Assembly: GCF_003287285.1 (NCBI RefSeq)
Contig: NZ_QMIG01000014.1
Span: 62,001-126,000, forward strand
DNA: 64,000 nucleotides
From: Phytoactinopolyspora halophila
Lineage (GTDB): Bacteria > Actinomycetota > Actinomycetes > Jiangellales > Jiangellaceae
Direction: 5' to 3'
Part shown: positions 8,562 to 18,007 of the stretch, piece by piece
How the letters are laid out: the number at the start of each line of letters is the position of its first letter
Numbering within the stretch: position 1 is the stretch's first letter
Notes under the pieces: model-generated
Told to the model about the DNA's origin: nothing
The model's input: only the letters and a program-made list of their open reading frames with translations
Database searches by the model: none
Program-made: the position numbers and the translations under genes

Positions 8562-8579
8562 TTCGTGATCTAGAATCGA

Positions 8580-9776
8580 TCACAGGCCCGGATCCAGGCC
8601 ATGCAACGGGAACACTGCGGAACGCGTGGCCCGGATGGCCTGGTCGACGGCATCGGCCGGATCGAAACCTTGCTCCCACGCGGTGTACGTTCCCTTTGCG
8701 CCATCAGTCATCCGCGAAGGGGCCACCACGCCCCCGGCGGCACGTACATATTCCCGCCAGGCGGCCGGCACCGGCGTCTGCGGATCGATCGGCGAGCCCG
8801 CCGCGATAGCTAGCAGATGCGTCCACGCCCGTGGTACGACGTCGACCAGGGCGTACCCGCCGCCTCCCGTGGCCAGCCATCGGCCTTCACACAGCTCGTG
8901 TGCCAATGCATGCAGCGAGGCATACGAAGCCCGCTGCCCGTCAACGGTCAGCGCCAGATGTGCTAGCGGATCTTCGAGGTGGCTGTCGCACCCGTGCTGC
9001 GTCACCAGCATCTGCGGCTGCCACGCCCGGAGAAGCGGCGGGACGACCGCGTGGAATGCACGCAACCAGCCCGCATCGCCAGTACCCGGTGGGATCGCGA
9101 CGTTGACTGCCGCGCCCTCCGCCGCACGGGAACCGACCTCCGACGGGTGACCCGTACCGGGAAAGAGCGTCTGCGGCGACTCGTGCAGACTGATGGTCAA
9201 GACGCGGGGGTCGTCGTAGAAGACGGCCTGCACGCCATCGCCGTGATGTACGTCGACGTCCACATATGCGATCCGCTGGGCACCGGCGTCGAGCAGGGTC
9301 TGGATACCCACCGCGACATCGTTGTAGACGCAGAACCCGGAAGCCAAGCCAGGCATCGCGTGATGAAGCCCGCCCGCGATGTTGGCGGCATGGGTGGTCG
9401 ATCGCTCCCACACGGCCCGGGCCGCCGCAACGGTTCCGCCGACGATTTTCGCACTGACGTCGTGCATACCCTCGAAGCACGGCACGTCACCCGTGCCGAG
9501 ACCATAGGAGAGATCGAGCCGGCTCGTATCCGCGCTGGCCGCACGGACGGCCGCGACGAAGTCGGGGGTGTGTACCGACGTGAGGACATCGTCCGGCGCC
9601 GCTTCCGGAGGCACGACGTGCACGCCGGGAAGGTCGAGGATACCGAGGTCACGTGCGAGCCGGATGGTCAAGGCCAGCCGCACCGGATCCATTGGATGCC
9701 CGGGCCCGAAGTTGTAGCTCGTCAGCTCGTCATCCCAGGAAACGTGCACGGTGGTGTCCGGCTCAACCATAGTCAT
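8580..9776 (-). CDS. acuC: AcuC-like histone-deacetylase-family deacylase
   Basis: A 398-residue zinc amidohydrolase of the class I/II histone deacetylase fold. The catalytic features are GLHHAMP (138-142, the histidine dyad), GFCVYNDVAVG, the zinc segment YVDVDVHHGDGVQ, and HGCDSHLEDPL carrying another zinc aspartate; GGGGYA follows. AcuC proteins remove acetyl groups from lysines of proteins such as acetyl-CoA synthetase; the target here is not shown. ATG 9776 has AAGG upstream; ATG 9770 is an alternative. It stands alone between the proC operon and the HTH gene. Confidence 0.9.
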   Translation of the reverse strand: MTMVEPDTTVHVSWDDELTSYNFGPGHPMDPVRLALTIRLARDLGILDLPGVHVVPPEAAPDDVLTSVHTPDFVAAVRAASADTSRLDLSYGLGTGDVPCFEGMHDVSAKIVGGTVAAARAVWERSTTHAANIAGGLHHAMPGLASGFCVYNDVAVGIQTLLDAGAQRIAYVDVDVHHGDGVQAVFYDDPRVLTISLHESPQTLFPGTGHPSEVGSRAAEGAAVNVAIPPGTGDAGWLRAFHAVVPPLLRAWQPQMLVTQHGCDSHLEDPLAHLALTVDGQRASYASLHALAHELCEGRWLATGGGGYALVDVVPRAWTHLLAIAAGSPIDPQTPVPAAWREYVRAAGGVVAPSRMTDGAKGTYTAWEQGFDPADAVDQAIRATRSAVFPLHGLDPGL

Positions 9777-9867
9777 CGACCTTAGAACACCTTCCGGATA
9801 CCCACACGTGCCCGCGGCGAGCACTCAGACGGCGCATCACGCATGGGCCGACGCTCTGCTCCGGCCG

Positions 9868-10671
9868 CTAGATCTGGCCGGAGGACAACGCCCGGGAGCG
9901 GTCCCGCGCCGCCTCCATGGCCGCGAGAAAGTCCGCGCGTACCTTTCCTTCTTCGAGCAGCCGGATCGCCGCCGCAGTGGTTCCTCCCGGTGATGTCACG
10001 CCTTCCCGCAACACCGTCGGATGATCACCCGTTTCACGCAACAGCTTGGCCGAGCCGACCAACGTCTGGACGACGAACTCGGTAGCCGTGGCACGCGGCA
10101 GCCCCATGTGCACGCCCGCTTCGATCATCGCTTCGACGACGTAGAACACGTAGGCCGGACCCGAACCGGAAATCGCGGTGACGGCGTCGAGCTGCTTCTC
10201 GGGAACCCTGCTCACCCGGCCCGTGGAACTCAACAGCTCCTGGACTTCACGGATGTGCGCGTCGTCGCAATGCGATCCGGGCGCTATCGCGGCCATTCCC
10301 TCGTCGACCAGGGCAGGTGTGTTCGGCATGACGCGCACCACGGGGGTCCCCTCCGGCAGCCGCGACTCGATGAACGCCGTGGTGATTCCGGCCGCCAGGC
10401 TCACCACGAGGTGCCCGGGCCGCATCGAGCTGGCGATCTCGTCCAGCAGACTGCTCATATCCTGGGGTTTGACAACGATGACCACGGTGTCGGCACGCTT
10501 GACGGCCGTCGCGTTCTCCATCGCTTCGACCCCGTACCTCTCGGTGAGCTCCTTAGCCCGATCCGGGCGACGTTCGGTCACCAAGATCTCGTCTACCCGC
10601 TTTCCAGCTCGCACCAGTCCAGAGAGCAGGGCCTCGCCCATGGCTCCGACCCCGAGAATCGCTACCGTCAT
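9868..10671 (-). CDS. proC: Pyrroline-5-carboxylate reductase
   Basis: It reduces 1-pyrroline-5-carboxylate to proline with NAD(P)H, the last step of proline synthesis. The protein has 267 residues with the dinucleotide motif ILGVGAMGEALLSGL near the N-terminus and the C-terminal signature PGGTTAAAIRLLEEGKVRA. The ATG overlaps the stop of the proline dehydrogenase gene by four bases, so biosynthetic and catabolic enzymes of the same intermediate are made together, a usual pairing in actinomycetes. Confidence 0.95.
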   Translation of the reverse strand: MTVAILGVGAMGEALLSGLVRAGKRVDEILVTERRPDRAKELTERYGVEAMENATAVKRADTVVIVVKPQDMSSLLDEIASSMRPGHLVVSLAAGITTAFIESRLPEGTPVVRVMPNTPALVDEGMAAIAPGSHCDDAHIREVQELLSSTGRVSRVPEKQLDAVTAISGSGPAYVFYVVEAMIEAGVHMGLPRATATEFVVQTLVGSAKLLRETGDHPTVLREGVTSPGGTTAAAIRLLEEGKVRADFLAAMEAARDRSRALSSGQI

Positions 10672-11639
10672 CGTTTACTCGCCACCGATCGCAGGAAGAG
10701 AGACAGATTGGCCGGGCGCTCCGCAAGACGCCTGACCAAGTATCCATACCAATCCTCACCGTACGGCACGTATACGCGTACGCGCTCCCCGGCTCGCACC
10801 AGCCGCCGCTGCTCTTCCGGACGGACGCCGTAAAGCATCTGATACTCGTAGCTGCCCTGCTCGCGCCGGTACTTCGCCGCAAGTGAACCCACGATCTCCA
10901 CAAGCCGCGGATCGTGCGTGGCGAGCATGGGGTAACCGTTTCCTGCCAGCAGAATCTTGGCACAGCGCACGTAGGCACGGTCGACTTCGCGGTGGCTGAC
11001 ATACGCCACGCTTCGCGGCTCGTCGTAGGCACCTTTGCACAGCCGAACCCGCGAGCCCGCGTAGGCGAGGTTGCGGCAGTCGTCCTCGGTCCGGCGCAGA
11101 TAGGCTTGGAGCACCGCGCCCGTCTCCGGAAAGTCCGTACGCAGGCGCCCGAGGATGTCGAGGGTCGAATCGGTCGTGCTGTGATCTTCCATGTCGAGCG
11201 TGACCGTGGTTCCGGCCTCGCGCGCAGCCGCGCAGATGCGCCGGGCGTGATCGAGCGCGATCGCCTCGCCACCGGCCGGCAGCGCCTGGCCAACCGCGGA
11301 CAACTTCACCGACACCTCGACGGAAGCAGCGAGGCCAGCCACATCCAACGCCTCGAGCAACGCCACGTAGGCATCGGCCACTCGCTTTGCTTGTAACTTG
11401 TCGTTCGTATCTTCTCCGAGGTGATCGATCGTGACGGTCAGCCCTTGATCGACCAGGTCACTGGCAACCCGGACGGCGTCATGGGTCTCTTCGCCCGCGA
11501 CATACCGCGCCACCAGTCGACGGGTCGGACCGACTCGTTCGACCGCATCTCGCAAACGTGTACTCCGGGCCGCACGTAACAGCAACGACCGAGACAACGA
11601 TCCTGGCAATGTGGCTGCCCCTTTCCCTCGACTCCGCAC
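10668..11639 (-). CDS. Proline dehydrogenase (FAD-dependent, monofunctional)
   Basis: It oxidises proline to pyrroline-5-carboxylate, passing electrons to the membrane. The protein is about 320 residues, a monofunctional PRODH rather than a PutA fusion. Conserved TIM-barrel features include VTLDMEDHS, VRLCKGAYDEP, LATHDPRL and the C-terminal RVYVPYGEDWYGYLVRRL that binds proline and FAD. The start is uncertain: GTG 11639 has a purine run directly against it, while TTG 11609 has AAAGGGG 8 bases upstream and gives a protein ten residues shorter. It is coupled to proC. Confidence 0.9.
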   Translation of the reverse strand: MRSRGKGAATLPGSLSRSLLLRAARSTRLRDAVERVGPTRRLVARYVAGEETHDAVRVASDLVDQGLTVTIDHLGEDTNDKLQAKRVADAYVALLEALDVAGLAASVEVSVKLSAVGQALPAGGEAIALDHARRICAAAREAGTTVTLDMEDHSTTDSTLDILGRLRTDFPETGAVLQAYLRRTEDDCRNLAYAGSRVRLCKGAYDEPRSVAYVSHREVDRAYVRCAKILLAGNGYPMLATHDPRLVEIVGSLAAKYRREQGSYEYQMLYGVRPEEQRRLVRAGERVRVYVPYGEDWYGYLVRRLAERPANLSLFLRSVASKR

Positions 11640-11709
11640 CCTCGCACAACGACGAGGCCAGGGTATGGCACGTCAGCGACGAACCGCCCGCCACCACTGT
11701 CCGTTGTTT

Positions 11710-12279
11710 CTACGACACGACGTCCGGGACGCGCAGGGCATCCCGGGCCGTCTGAAGAACCAGTGGGCGTAGCTCCTCGCTCGGTACTTCTGCAAGGGTC
11801 AGCACGGCCATGACCGCGCCGAACGCGGAGAGAGCCCGCACCTGTTCTGCCCGGGGCACGCCTTCCGGCGAGAGCATCTCGATGAGCTGACGATCATATC
11901 GCTGCAGGCGCGGCACCATCCGCGAGTTGCTCGCACCTACGATGTCGGTCATCACGTACGTGGCCAGCTCCCGGTGTTCGAGCAAGAGGTCGATGAACCG
12001 CACGATGATCTGGTAGCGACCTTCCGGTTTTTCCACCGAGACGTAGTGTGCCGCGTCGATGATCTCTTCCTCGCCGTCCGCCAGCGGCCGGAGTAGGTCG
12101 TCGAGGATGCTCACCTTCGTTCGATAGTGGTAATAGACCGCTGCCTTCGAGACACCGAGCCGCTCCGCGATCTGGCGAAGTGACGTCTTCTCGTAGCCCT
12201 GCTTGGTGAACAATTCCAGTGCCACGCTTCTAATGCGGGCGCCCATGTCGGACTCGAGTTCTCTCGCGTTGTCATCCAT
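11710..12279 (-). CDS. TetR-family transcriptional regulator
   Basis: A 189-residue TetR regulator. The N-terminal HTH (about 14-60) reads SVALELFTKQGYEKTSLRQI, AERLGVSKAAVYYHYRTK; the rest is the ligand/dimer domain. ATG 12279 has GAGGAG 9 bases upstream. It is divergent from the PAP2 gene, and two near-identical palindromes lie between the two genes, so it most likely represses both itself and the PAP2 gene. The ligand is unknown. Confidence 0.9.
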   Translation of the reverse strand: MDDNARELESDMGARIRSVALELFTKQGYEKTSLRQIAERLGVSKAAVYYHYRTKVSILDDLLRPLADGEEEIIDAAHYVSVEKPEGRYQIIVRFIDLLLEHRELATYVMTDIVGASNSRMVPRLQRYDRQLIEMLSPEGVPRAEQVRALSAFGAVMAVLTLAEVPSEELRPLVLQTARDALRVPDVVS

Positions 12280-12342
12280 CGGTGCCAACTCCTCAGGACT
12301 TTGTGGCCGGAATCACGTGAACTCTCCACACCAATAGGCGGC

Positions 12343-12360
12343 ACTTACCTGCCGGCAAGT
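12343..12360. promoter_or_regulatory. TetR operator site 1
   Basis: ACTTACCTGCCGGCAAGT is an imperfect palindrome sharing CTTxCCxGxxGGCAAG with site 2. It lies between the divergent TetR and PAP2 genes, on the TetR side. Confidence 0.65.
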
Positions 12361-12376
12361 ATTAGCATCAAATCGT

Positions 12377-12394
12377 GCTTGCCGGTTGGCAAGC
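12377..12394. promoter_or_regulatory. TetR operator site 2
   Basis: GCTTGCCGGTTGGCAAGC is a perfect inverted repeat with 7-bp arms and a 4-base centre. It lies 27 bases before the PAP2 start and 16 bases after site 1. Two copies in one divergent intergenic region support cooperative binding by the neighbouring TetR protein. Confidence 0.7.
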
Positions 12395-12420
12395 CCACGC
12401 ACGTTGGAGGTCCGGACGTC

Positions 12421-13323
12421 ATGGAAGACGGGGTACTGACTACGGAACGCGACATATCTGGCCGCAGCCGCGCATGGCGCGGCATACGTGAGGGATTGCT
12501 CGTCGCCACGGCTACTCTGCTGTATTCCCTGGTGCGAGGCCTCACGGACGATCGCGTAGATCTCGCCTTCGAGAACGCCGAGAGGGTGATCTCGTTCCAG
12601 TCAACGCTCGGCTTCTTCGTCGAGTCCGATATGCAGGCATGGATCGCCGACAACGACGTGGCCATCAATATCGTCAACGCCATCTACATAGGTGGATACT
12701 GGCCGGTCCTGATCGGGACGCTCGCCTGGCTGCTGGTCCGTCATCCCGATCATTACACGCTCTACCGGAACGCATTGCTCGCCTCCGGGGCCATCACGCT
12801 GGTCATCTTCGCACTGTACCCCCTCGCTCCACCGCGCTTCCTTCCCGAGCAAGGGTTCATCGACACGGTAGCGGAGAACTCCGAGACGTACCGCAACTTC
12901 ACGGCGTCGCCGTTCGTGAACGAATACGCCGCCATGCCAAGCCTGCACTTCGGGTGGATCCTCCTGCTGAGCATTGCCTGGATCGCCGTCAGCAAGCGCC
13001 GTATCGCCACCGCCTTCGGCGTGATCATGCCGATCTCGATGTTCGCCGCGATCGTACTTTCCGGCAACCATTTCATCATCGACGGCATCGTCGGTGGGAT
13101 CGTCGTTCTCGCCGGACTCGGCATCGCGTACGGGATAGAACGGTGGAAGGAAGCTCGTCGACCAGCCCAGCCGATGTTCGCCGCTGCCCGCGCTCCGAGC
13201 CCGCACAGCCAGGGGCGAAGCGGCATCGAGCTATCCGACCCGGCACGCGGCACCACACCGGCACCCACCGCGGGAGTGAATGCCGGACCCAGCCACCGGG
13301 AGCGCGCCACGCTGCGCCAGTGA
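12421..13323 (+). CDS. PAP2-superfamily membrane protein (AUR1-like)
   Basis: A 300-residue membrane protein with about six hydrophobic helices. The PAP2 active-site elements are MPSLHFGW (172-179, lipid-phosphatase motif 2) and [12 protein letters not shown] (motif 3, HxxxD). Motif 1 is not in the classical KxxxxxxRP form, as in the AUR1/inositol-phosphoceramide-synthase-like branch. The C-terminal 50 residues are polar and proline-rich, probably cytoplasmic. ATG 12421 has GGAGG about 10 bases upstream. The two TetR sites before it suggest inducible expression. The substrate, a lipid pyrophosphate or phosphoinositide, is an inference. Confidence 0.85.
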   Translation: MEDGVLTTERDISGRSRAWRGIREGLLVATATLLYSLVRGLTDDRVDLAFENAERVISFQSTLGFFVESDMQAWIADNDVAINIVNAIYIGGYWPVLIGTLAWLLVRHPDHYTLYRNALLASGAITLVIFALYPLAPPRFLPEQGFIDTVAENSETYRNFTASPFVNEYAAMPSLHFGWILLLSIAWIAVSKRRIATAFGVIMPISMFAAIVLSGNHFIIDGIVGGIVVLAGLGIAYGIERWKEARRPAQPMFAAARAPSPHSQGRSGIELSDPARGTTPAPTAGVNAGPSHRERATLRQ

Positions 13324-13414
13324 TCCCGATGCGCTGGGCCCCAGCGCGCCCTCGTGGAGGCAATGGCCCGTCTTCAAACAGCCGCTCGGTGTCCGGGCCG
13401 GTAGCCTCGGAACT

Positions 13415-14365
13415 ATGCGCATCGCGGTCCTTGACGTCGGGTCAAACACCGTACACCTGCTTCTCGTGGACGCCCATCGAGGCGCCAAGCCGTTGCCCGC
13501 ACACAAGGAGAAGGCCGACCTGCGCCTCGTCGACGTGGTGAGCGGCTCCGACGCCGCGACGAGCGCTGGCGCCGACCGGCTGGTCGAATACTGCCGGTAC
13601 GCTGCCGGCGTCGCCGAAGACAAAGGGGCGACATCCATGCTGGCCTTCGCAACATCCGCCCTGCGGGAGTCGGCGATCGGTGAGCAGATCATCGAACGAG
13701 TCCGGCACGAAGCGGGTGTAGATCTCACCACCCTCTCCGGCGAGGACGAGGCCCGGCTGACCTTTCTTGCCGTCCGGAGGTGGTACGGCTGGTCTGCCGG
13801 ACGGCTTCTGTCTTTCGACATCGGCGGCGGTTCCCTCGAACTCGCCATGGGAATCGACGAGGACCCCGACGTCGCGCTCTCCCTTCCCCTCGGAGCCGCA
13901 CGGCTCACCCAGGAGTGGTTCACGACGGATCCGCCATCCGAAGACGAACTGCGGGAGCTGCGACGACACGTTCGCGCCGAGATCGCGGACGTCGTCGGCA
14001 AAGTCCACCGGTTCGGACTTCCCGATCATGCAGTGGCTTCCAGCAAGACGTTCCGCTCCCTCGCGCGAATCGCCGGCGCGGCGCCCTCGGCGGACGGGCC
14101 GTACGTGCGCCGGACTCTCCGCCACGCCGACGCGCAGGAGATCGTGAGCAGGCTCGCCGAGATGCCGGCGGCGGAGCGCGCGAAGCTGGCCGGTGTACCG
14201 CGGGGTCGTTCCGAACAGCTGCTGGCCGGCGCCGTGGTCGCCGACGCCGCGATGGATCTCTTCGACGTGGAGTCCGTCGACATCTGCCCGTGGGCACTGC
14301 GCGAGGGCATGATCTTGCGGCGCCTCGATCACCTCGACAGCGTGGAGAACCCGCCAGCGCGCTGA
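13415..14365 (+). CDS. Ppx/GppA-family exopolyphosphatase
   Basis: A 316-residue ASKHA phosphatase that would cleave inorganic polyphosphate or pppGpp. The phosphate loop near the N-terminus reads [20 protein letters not shown] and the second nucleotide motif is [16 protein letters not shown]; the catalytic glutamate would be in [10 protein letters not shown]. It lacks the long C-terminal HD extension of E. coli Ppx, matching the short actinobacterial form. TAGCCT sits 7 bases upstream of the ATG and no Shine-Dalgarno is visible, so the mRNA may be leaderless. Confidence 0.9.
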   Translation: MRIAVLDVGSNTVHLLLVDAHRGAKPLPAHKEKADLRLVDVVSGSDAATSAGADRLVEYCRYAAGVAEDKGATSMLAFATSALRESAIGEQIIERVRHEAGVDLTTLSGEDEARLTFLAVRRWYGWSAGRLLSFDIGGGSLELAMGIDEDPDVALSLPLGAARLTQEWFTTDPPSEDELRELRRHVRAEIADVVGKVHRFGLPDHAVASSKTFRSLARIAGAAPSADGPYVRRTLRHADAQEIVSRLAEMPAAERAKLAGVPRGRSEQLLAGAVVADAAMDLFDVESVDICPWALREGMILRRLDHLDSVENPPAR

Positions 14366-14512
14366 CTGCCGGAAACAGGAGCGCAGCACACGAGCCTGCC
14401 GCCATGAGTGCCGCACGGTTCGAGATACCGGAACGACAAAGGCGACAACACGAACATGTTACGCTTCCCGAGCGTTACTATTTCGTGATCTTCAAAGGGA
14501 GTCCGAGGGAGC

Positions 14513-15421
14513 ATGCCTGTGCGATCCGGTCGCCATGCGCGCACGCGACACCGCAGAACCGCCAGACATCCCGTCAGCCGGCACAGACGGCCCGGAAACC
14601 TCCGGTGGGCCCTCTCCATCCTGGTGCTCACCGGCGCCGCTGTGGCATCTCTCCAATCTGCCGAGGTCTCGGGACCTCCCACGGCCGGAGAGCAACATGG
14701 ACGCGAGGCATCCCAAGACCTCCAGGCGCTCTCGGAACTGCGGGACGAAGCGGCCGGCGACACGTCCCGCAACTCGCAGCGCTCGCCCGATCCGCCCGAC
14801 GGGCGGCGGGCAGCGGACTCGGAGGAACCCGGCCAAGCCGAAGCCACGGTCACACCTCCCACGCCCACTCCGAGCGGCGAGGACGACGGCAGTGACGAGG
14901 AGGCCGACAACCCGGAGGATGCGGCAGGACCAGCCGCAACGGGCGCGGAGAGTGACCTCTCGGGCGGATTCCCGCCACCATCAGACTGCGACGCCACCGT
15001 CCCCGCCGAAGGTGACGTGGCGAACGGGCGCCTGACCTCCGAGCACCTGTGTGACGTCGGGGAAGGCCACGAACTTCGTCCCGACGCCGCTGCCGCGTTC
15101 GCCGCTCTGGCCGAGGCCTATGCCGACGCCACGGGCGAATCCTTGCTCGCCTGCGTCGGCAACGCCTACCGCTCGTATGACCAGCAGGTCGACCTGTATG
15201 CGGAGAAACCGAATCTTGCCGCACGTCCGGGCACCAGCCAGCATGGCTGGGGACTGGCCGTGGACTTCGAATGCGGAGCAAATTCGTATTCCAGCGCCTT
15301 CTACGACTGGCTGGCCACGGCGGGAGGCGAATACGGATGGCACAACCCCTCCTGGGCGCAACCGGAAGGGTCCAGGCCCGAACCGTGGCATTGGGAGTTC
15401 GATCCCTCGTTGATCGGTTGA
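14513..15421 (+). CDS. D-alanyl-D-alanine carboxypeptidase, VanY-type (M15B), membrane-anchored
   Basis: A 302-residue exported peptidase. A basic N-terminus precedes one hydrophobic segment (about 32-48), then a long Asp/Glu/Pro-rich linker (about 55-165), then the M15 domain (185-302). Zinc ligands are visible as [11 protein letters not shown] (H244, D251) and PWHWEF (H293), with the substrate arginine in AYRSYDQQ (R220). It would trim the terminal D-Ala from peptidoglycan stem peptides outside the membrane. The acidic linker probably spans the wall. The start has GAGGGAG nearby. Confidence 0.92.
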   Translation: MPVRSGRHARTRHRRTARHPVSRHRRPGNLRWALSILVLTGAAVASLQSAEVSGPPTAGEQHGREASQDLQALSELRDEAAGDTSRNSQRSPDPPDGRRAADSEEPGQAEATVTPPTPTPSGEDDGSDEEADNPEDAAGPAATGAESDLSGGFPPPSDCDATVPAEGDVANGRLTSEHLCDVGEGHELRPDAAAAFAALAEAYADATGESLLACVGNAYRSYDQQVDLYAEKPNLAARPGTSQHGWGLAVDFECGANSYSSAFYDWLATAGGEYGWHNPSWAQPEGSRPEPWHWEFDPSLIG

Positions 15422-15467
15422 TGCCCACGTCCGGACGTCGCGGCCCGTCCGGTCTAATCTTGGAGAC

Positions 15468-16358
15468 GTGTCGGAGCTGCGCCAGAGCGCGTTGGGAATG
15501 TTGCGGGTGCCCGATGCACCCGTAGGCCTCTCGACGACATCGGTCTATCCACAAGGCACCGCCACCGCGTTCCGCATGGCTGCGGCGCTGGGCTACGACG
15601 GCGTCGAGCTCATGGTCTGGACCGATCCGGTCAGCCAGGACATCGACGAGGTGGAGCGCCTCTCCGCACGCTACGACGTTCCCGTCCTCTCGGTGCATGC
15701 CCCATGCTTGTTGATCACGCAGCGCGTATGGTCGCCTGATCCGTGGATACGCCTGACTCGTTCGGTCGAAGCGGCGCAACGCCTCGGGGCCAGAACCGTC
15801 GTCGTCCATCCACCCTTTCGCTGGCAGCGCGACTACGCGAAGGAATTTCCGGAGCGCATCGCCGAGCTCGAAACCGACACCGGGATCGTGGTCGCCGTGG
15901 AGAACATGTACCCGTGGCGCGCGGCTGGCCGCGAGATCGCCGCCTACACGCCGCACTGGGATCCAGCTCCCGGCCCGTACGAGCACCTCACGCTCGACGT
16001 CTCGCATGCCGCCGTGGCCGGCGACGACGCCCTCGACATGGCCGAGACGATCGGCGACCGGCTCACCCACCTCCACCTCACCGACGGCACCAACTCGGCC
16101 CGCGACGAGCACCTGGTTCCCGGGCGCGGCAGCCAGCCCTGCGCAGCACTGCTCGAGCGGCTTGCCCAGCGCGAATGGTCCGGAGCGGTCATCTTGGAAG
16201 TGACGACCAGACGTGCGCGCAGCACGGCCGAACGAGAAGCCGATCTCGACGAGGCACTGGCATTCACGCGGCTGCATCTTGCCGCAGCCGTCGACACCGC
16301 GTTCGCGGTGACGGCCGATGGCACGGCAGAGCAAGTGGCCCGGAGGAGCGAACCGTGA
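15468..16358 (+). CDS. Sugar phosphate isomerase/epimerase (AP endonuclease 2 family TIM barrel)
   Basis: A 296-residue xylose-isomerase-like TIM barrel. Conserved metal-site segments are [63 protein letters not shown] and DEHLVPGRG. These proteins are widespread and syntenic near ppx and radA in actinomycetes, but no reaction is established. TAATCT lies 7 bases upstream of the GTG start, suggesting a leaderless message. A GGAG is also close to the start but badly spaced. Confidence 0.85.
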   Translation: MSELRQSALGMLRVPDAPVGLSTTSVYPQGTATAFRMAAALGYDGVELMVWTDPVSQDIDEVERLSARYDVPVLSVHAPCLLITQRVWSPDPWIRLTRSVEAAQRLGARTVVVHPPFRWQRDYAKEFPERIAELETDTGIVVAVENMYPWRAAGREIAAYTPHWDPAPGPYEHLTLDVSHAAVAGDDALDMAETIGDRLTHLHLTDGTNSARDEHLVPGRGSQPCAALLERLAQREWSGAVILEVTTRRARSTAEREADLDEALAFTRLHLAAAVDTAFAVTADGTAEQVARRSEP

Positions 16359-16437
16359 CCACTAAGGAAGCCGGCCGACGTACGAACTGACCGGCACCCG
16401 GGACGAATCCGTGGTGGGCGGTCTACGCTGGTCCCAC

Positions 16438-17202
16438 ATGGGGACCGATGAGCACCGGACACCACCGGACACGGCCCGGGCCTGGATCGAGTTCGTGGAC
16501 CCGGACGATTCAGACCAGATCCTGCGCTGCGACCTGACGTGGCTCACTTCGACGTGGACGTGCATCTTCGGTCAGGGCTGTCCCGGCATCTACGCGTCCC
16601 GGCCCAACGACGGCTGCTGCACTCATGGCGCGCACTTCTCCGATGACGACGACGAACAACGGGTGCGCGAATACGCCGGCGAACTCGGTCCCGACGTGTG
16701 GCAACTTCGCGACGAAGGATTACGCAACGGCGTGGTCGAGACGGACGACGACGGCGAGCGCAAGACGCGCGTCGTCGACGGTGCGTGTATTTTCCACAAC
16801 CGGCCCGGATTCCACGGCGGCACCGGCTGTGCGCTACACATGTACGCATTGCACAACGAGCTGCACCCGCTGCAGACCAAGCCGGACGTGTGCTGGCAGC
16901 TGCCGCTGCGACGAACCTATCGCGACGTCACGCGGCCGGACGGCAGCACCTATCTGGAGATCACCATCGCTGAATATCGGCAACGCGACTGGGGCGCGGG
17001 TGGCCATGACATGGACTGGTATTGCACCAACGCCCCCTCGGCACACGTGGGCAAGGAGCCGCTGTTCCGCTCGAACGAACCCGAACTCCGGGAACTCATT
17101 GGAGACGCCGCATACGAGGAGCTGGCCCGGCACTGCGAGCAGTTCCTCGCGGCCCGGCTTCCGCTGCTGACCCATCCGGCGAGTGCGCGAGATCGCGGGT
17201 GA
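16438..17202 (+). CDS. Conserved cysteine-rich protein of unknown function
   Basis: A 254-residue soluble protein that I cannot assign. The N-terminal third holds a cysteine cluster (C31, C42, C48, C60, C61, then H63) and there are further cysteines in [25 protein letters not shown] and DWYCTNA. The spacing recalls the YkgJ/DUF3109-type Zn/Fe-chelating proteins, which is only a resemblance. TACGCT lies 8 bases upstream of ATG 16438, with no Shine-Dalgarno, so a leaderless start is likely; GTG 16411 is an alternative. It is 8 bases upstream of a methyltransferase gene, probably in one operon with it. Confidence 0.75.
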   Translation: MGTDEHRTPPDTARAWIEFVDPDDSDQILRCDLTWLTSTWTCIFGQGCPGIYASRPNDGCCTHGAHFSDDDDEQRVREYAGELGPDVWQLRDEGLRNGVVETDDDGERKTRVVDGACIFHNRPGFHGGTGCALHMYALHNELHPLQTKPDVCWQLPLRRTYRDVTRPDGSTYLEITIAEYRQRDWGAGGHDMDWYCTNAPSAHVGKEPLFRSNEPELRELIGDAAYEELARHCEQFLAARLPLLTHPASARDRG

Positions 17203-17209
17203 ACCGGTG

Positions 17210-17914
17210 TCGAGCGACGTCATACCCAGTCCGAACATCTGGCACAACCCGAGAACCTACGAAGCGGAGAACCGCGGCGTCGACCCGGATCGTGTGATCG
17301 AGACCGCGATGCGGCGTATCCACGACTGGAGCAAGCAAACCGTCGTCGACATCGGGTGCGGCTCGGGCTATCACCTCCCGCTGTTCGCGCACGACGCTCA
17401 TCGGGTTATCGGTGTCGAGCCACATCCGCCGTTGGTCCGGTTGGCCCGGCGACGTATCGCACACCTCGACTCCCCTCTCGACTCCCGTCGGGCCGTCGCC
17501 ATCGGAGGTACTGCCCAGGCGCTGCCGCTGCCGCCGTCGTCGGTGGACGTGGCGCACGCTCGATGGGCCTACTTCTTCGGCCCGGGTTGCGAACGCGGAC
17601 TCCGGGAGCTGGCCCGCGTGATGCGCCGTGGGGGAACGGCCTTCGTCATCGACAACGACGCGCGCCGGTCGACGTTCGGCCACTGGTTCCGTCGCGCCTT
17701 CCCCACCTACGATCCGATCGCAGTTGAACGATTCTGGGCTCGTGCCGGGTGGCACCGCGAGCCACTGGACATCCGATGGCAGCATCCCGACCGTTCATCG
17801 TTCGAAGCGGTCGTGCGGATCGAACTCCCGCGCGACGTCGCCGATGCCGTACTCCGGGAACATCCGGGCACCGGTGTCGACTACGCGGTCAACCTGTACT
17901 GGCGCCAGTACTAG
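17210..17914 (+). CDS. Class I SAM-dependent methyltransferase
   Basis: A 234-residue class I methyltransferase. Motif I reads VVDIGCGSGYHLPLF, followed by VIGVEPHPPLV (acidic end of strand 2), GTAQALPLPPSSVDVAHARW and the glycine-rich LARVMRRGGTAFVIDND. The N-terminus SSDVIPSPNIWH is typical for an actinobacterial group located next to radA. Substrate unknown. GTG 17210 gives that N-terminus; an in-frame GTG at 17183 would overlap the upstream gene. Confidence 0.87.
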   Translation, partial: SSDVIPSPNIWHNPRTYEAENRGVDPDRVIETAMRRIHDWSKQTVVDIGCGSGYHLPLFAHDAHRVIGVEPHPPLVRLARRRIAHLDSPLDSRRAVAIGGTAQALPLPPSSVDVAHARWAYFFGPGCERGLRELARVMRRGGTAFVIDNDARRSTFGHWFRRAFPTYDPIAVERFWARAGWHREPLDIRWQHPDRSSFEAVVRIELPRDVADAVLREHPGTGVDYAVNLYWRQY

Positions 17915-18007
17915 CTTCGCTGGGTAGCGCCGACTTCGACTTTCTGGCGAAGGCGACGACCGTCGACTCAACGCCGGTGTCGGTGGCGGCGGTTACCGTG
18001 TGGAGCC

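Noticed and set aside
14458-14478. GTTAC direct repeat upstream of the VanY-type gene as an MtrA site
   Set aside because: The half-sites are 16 bases apart rather than one helical turn, so the match to the known site is not good.
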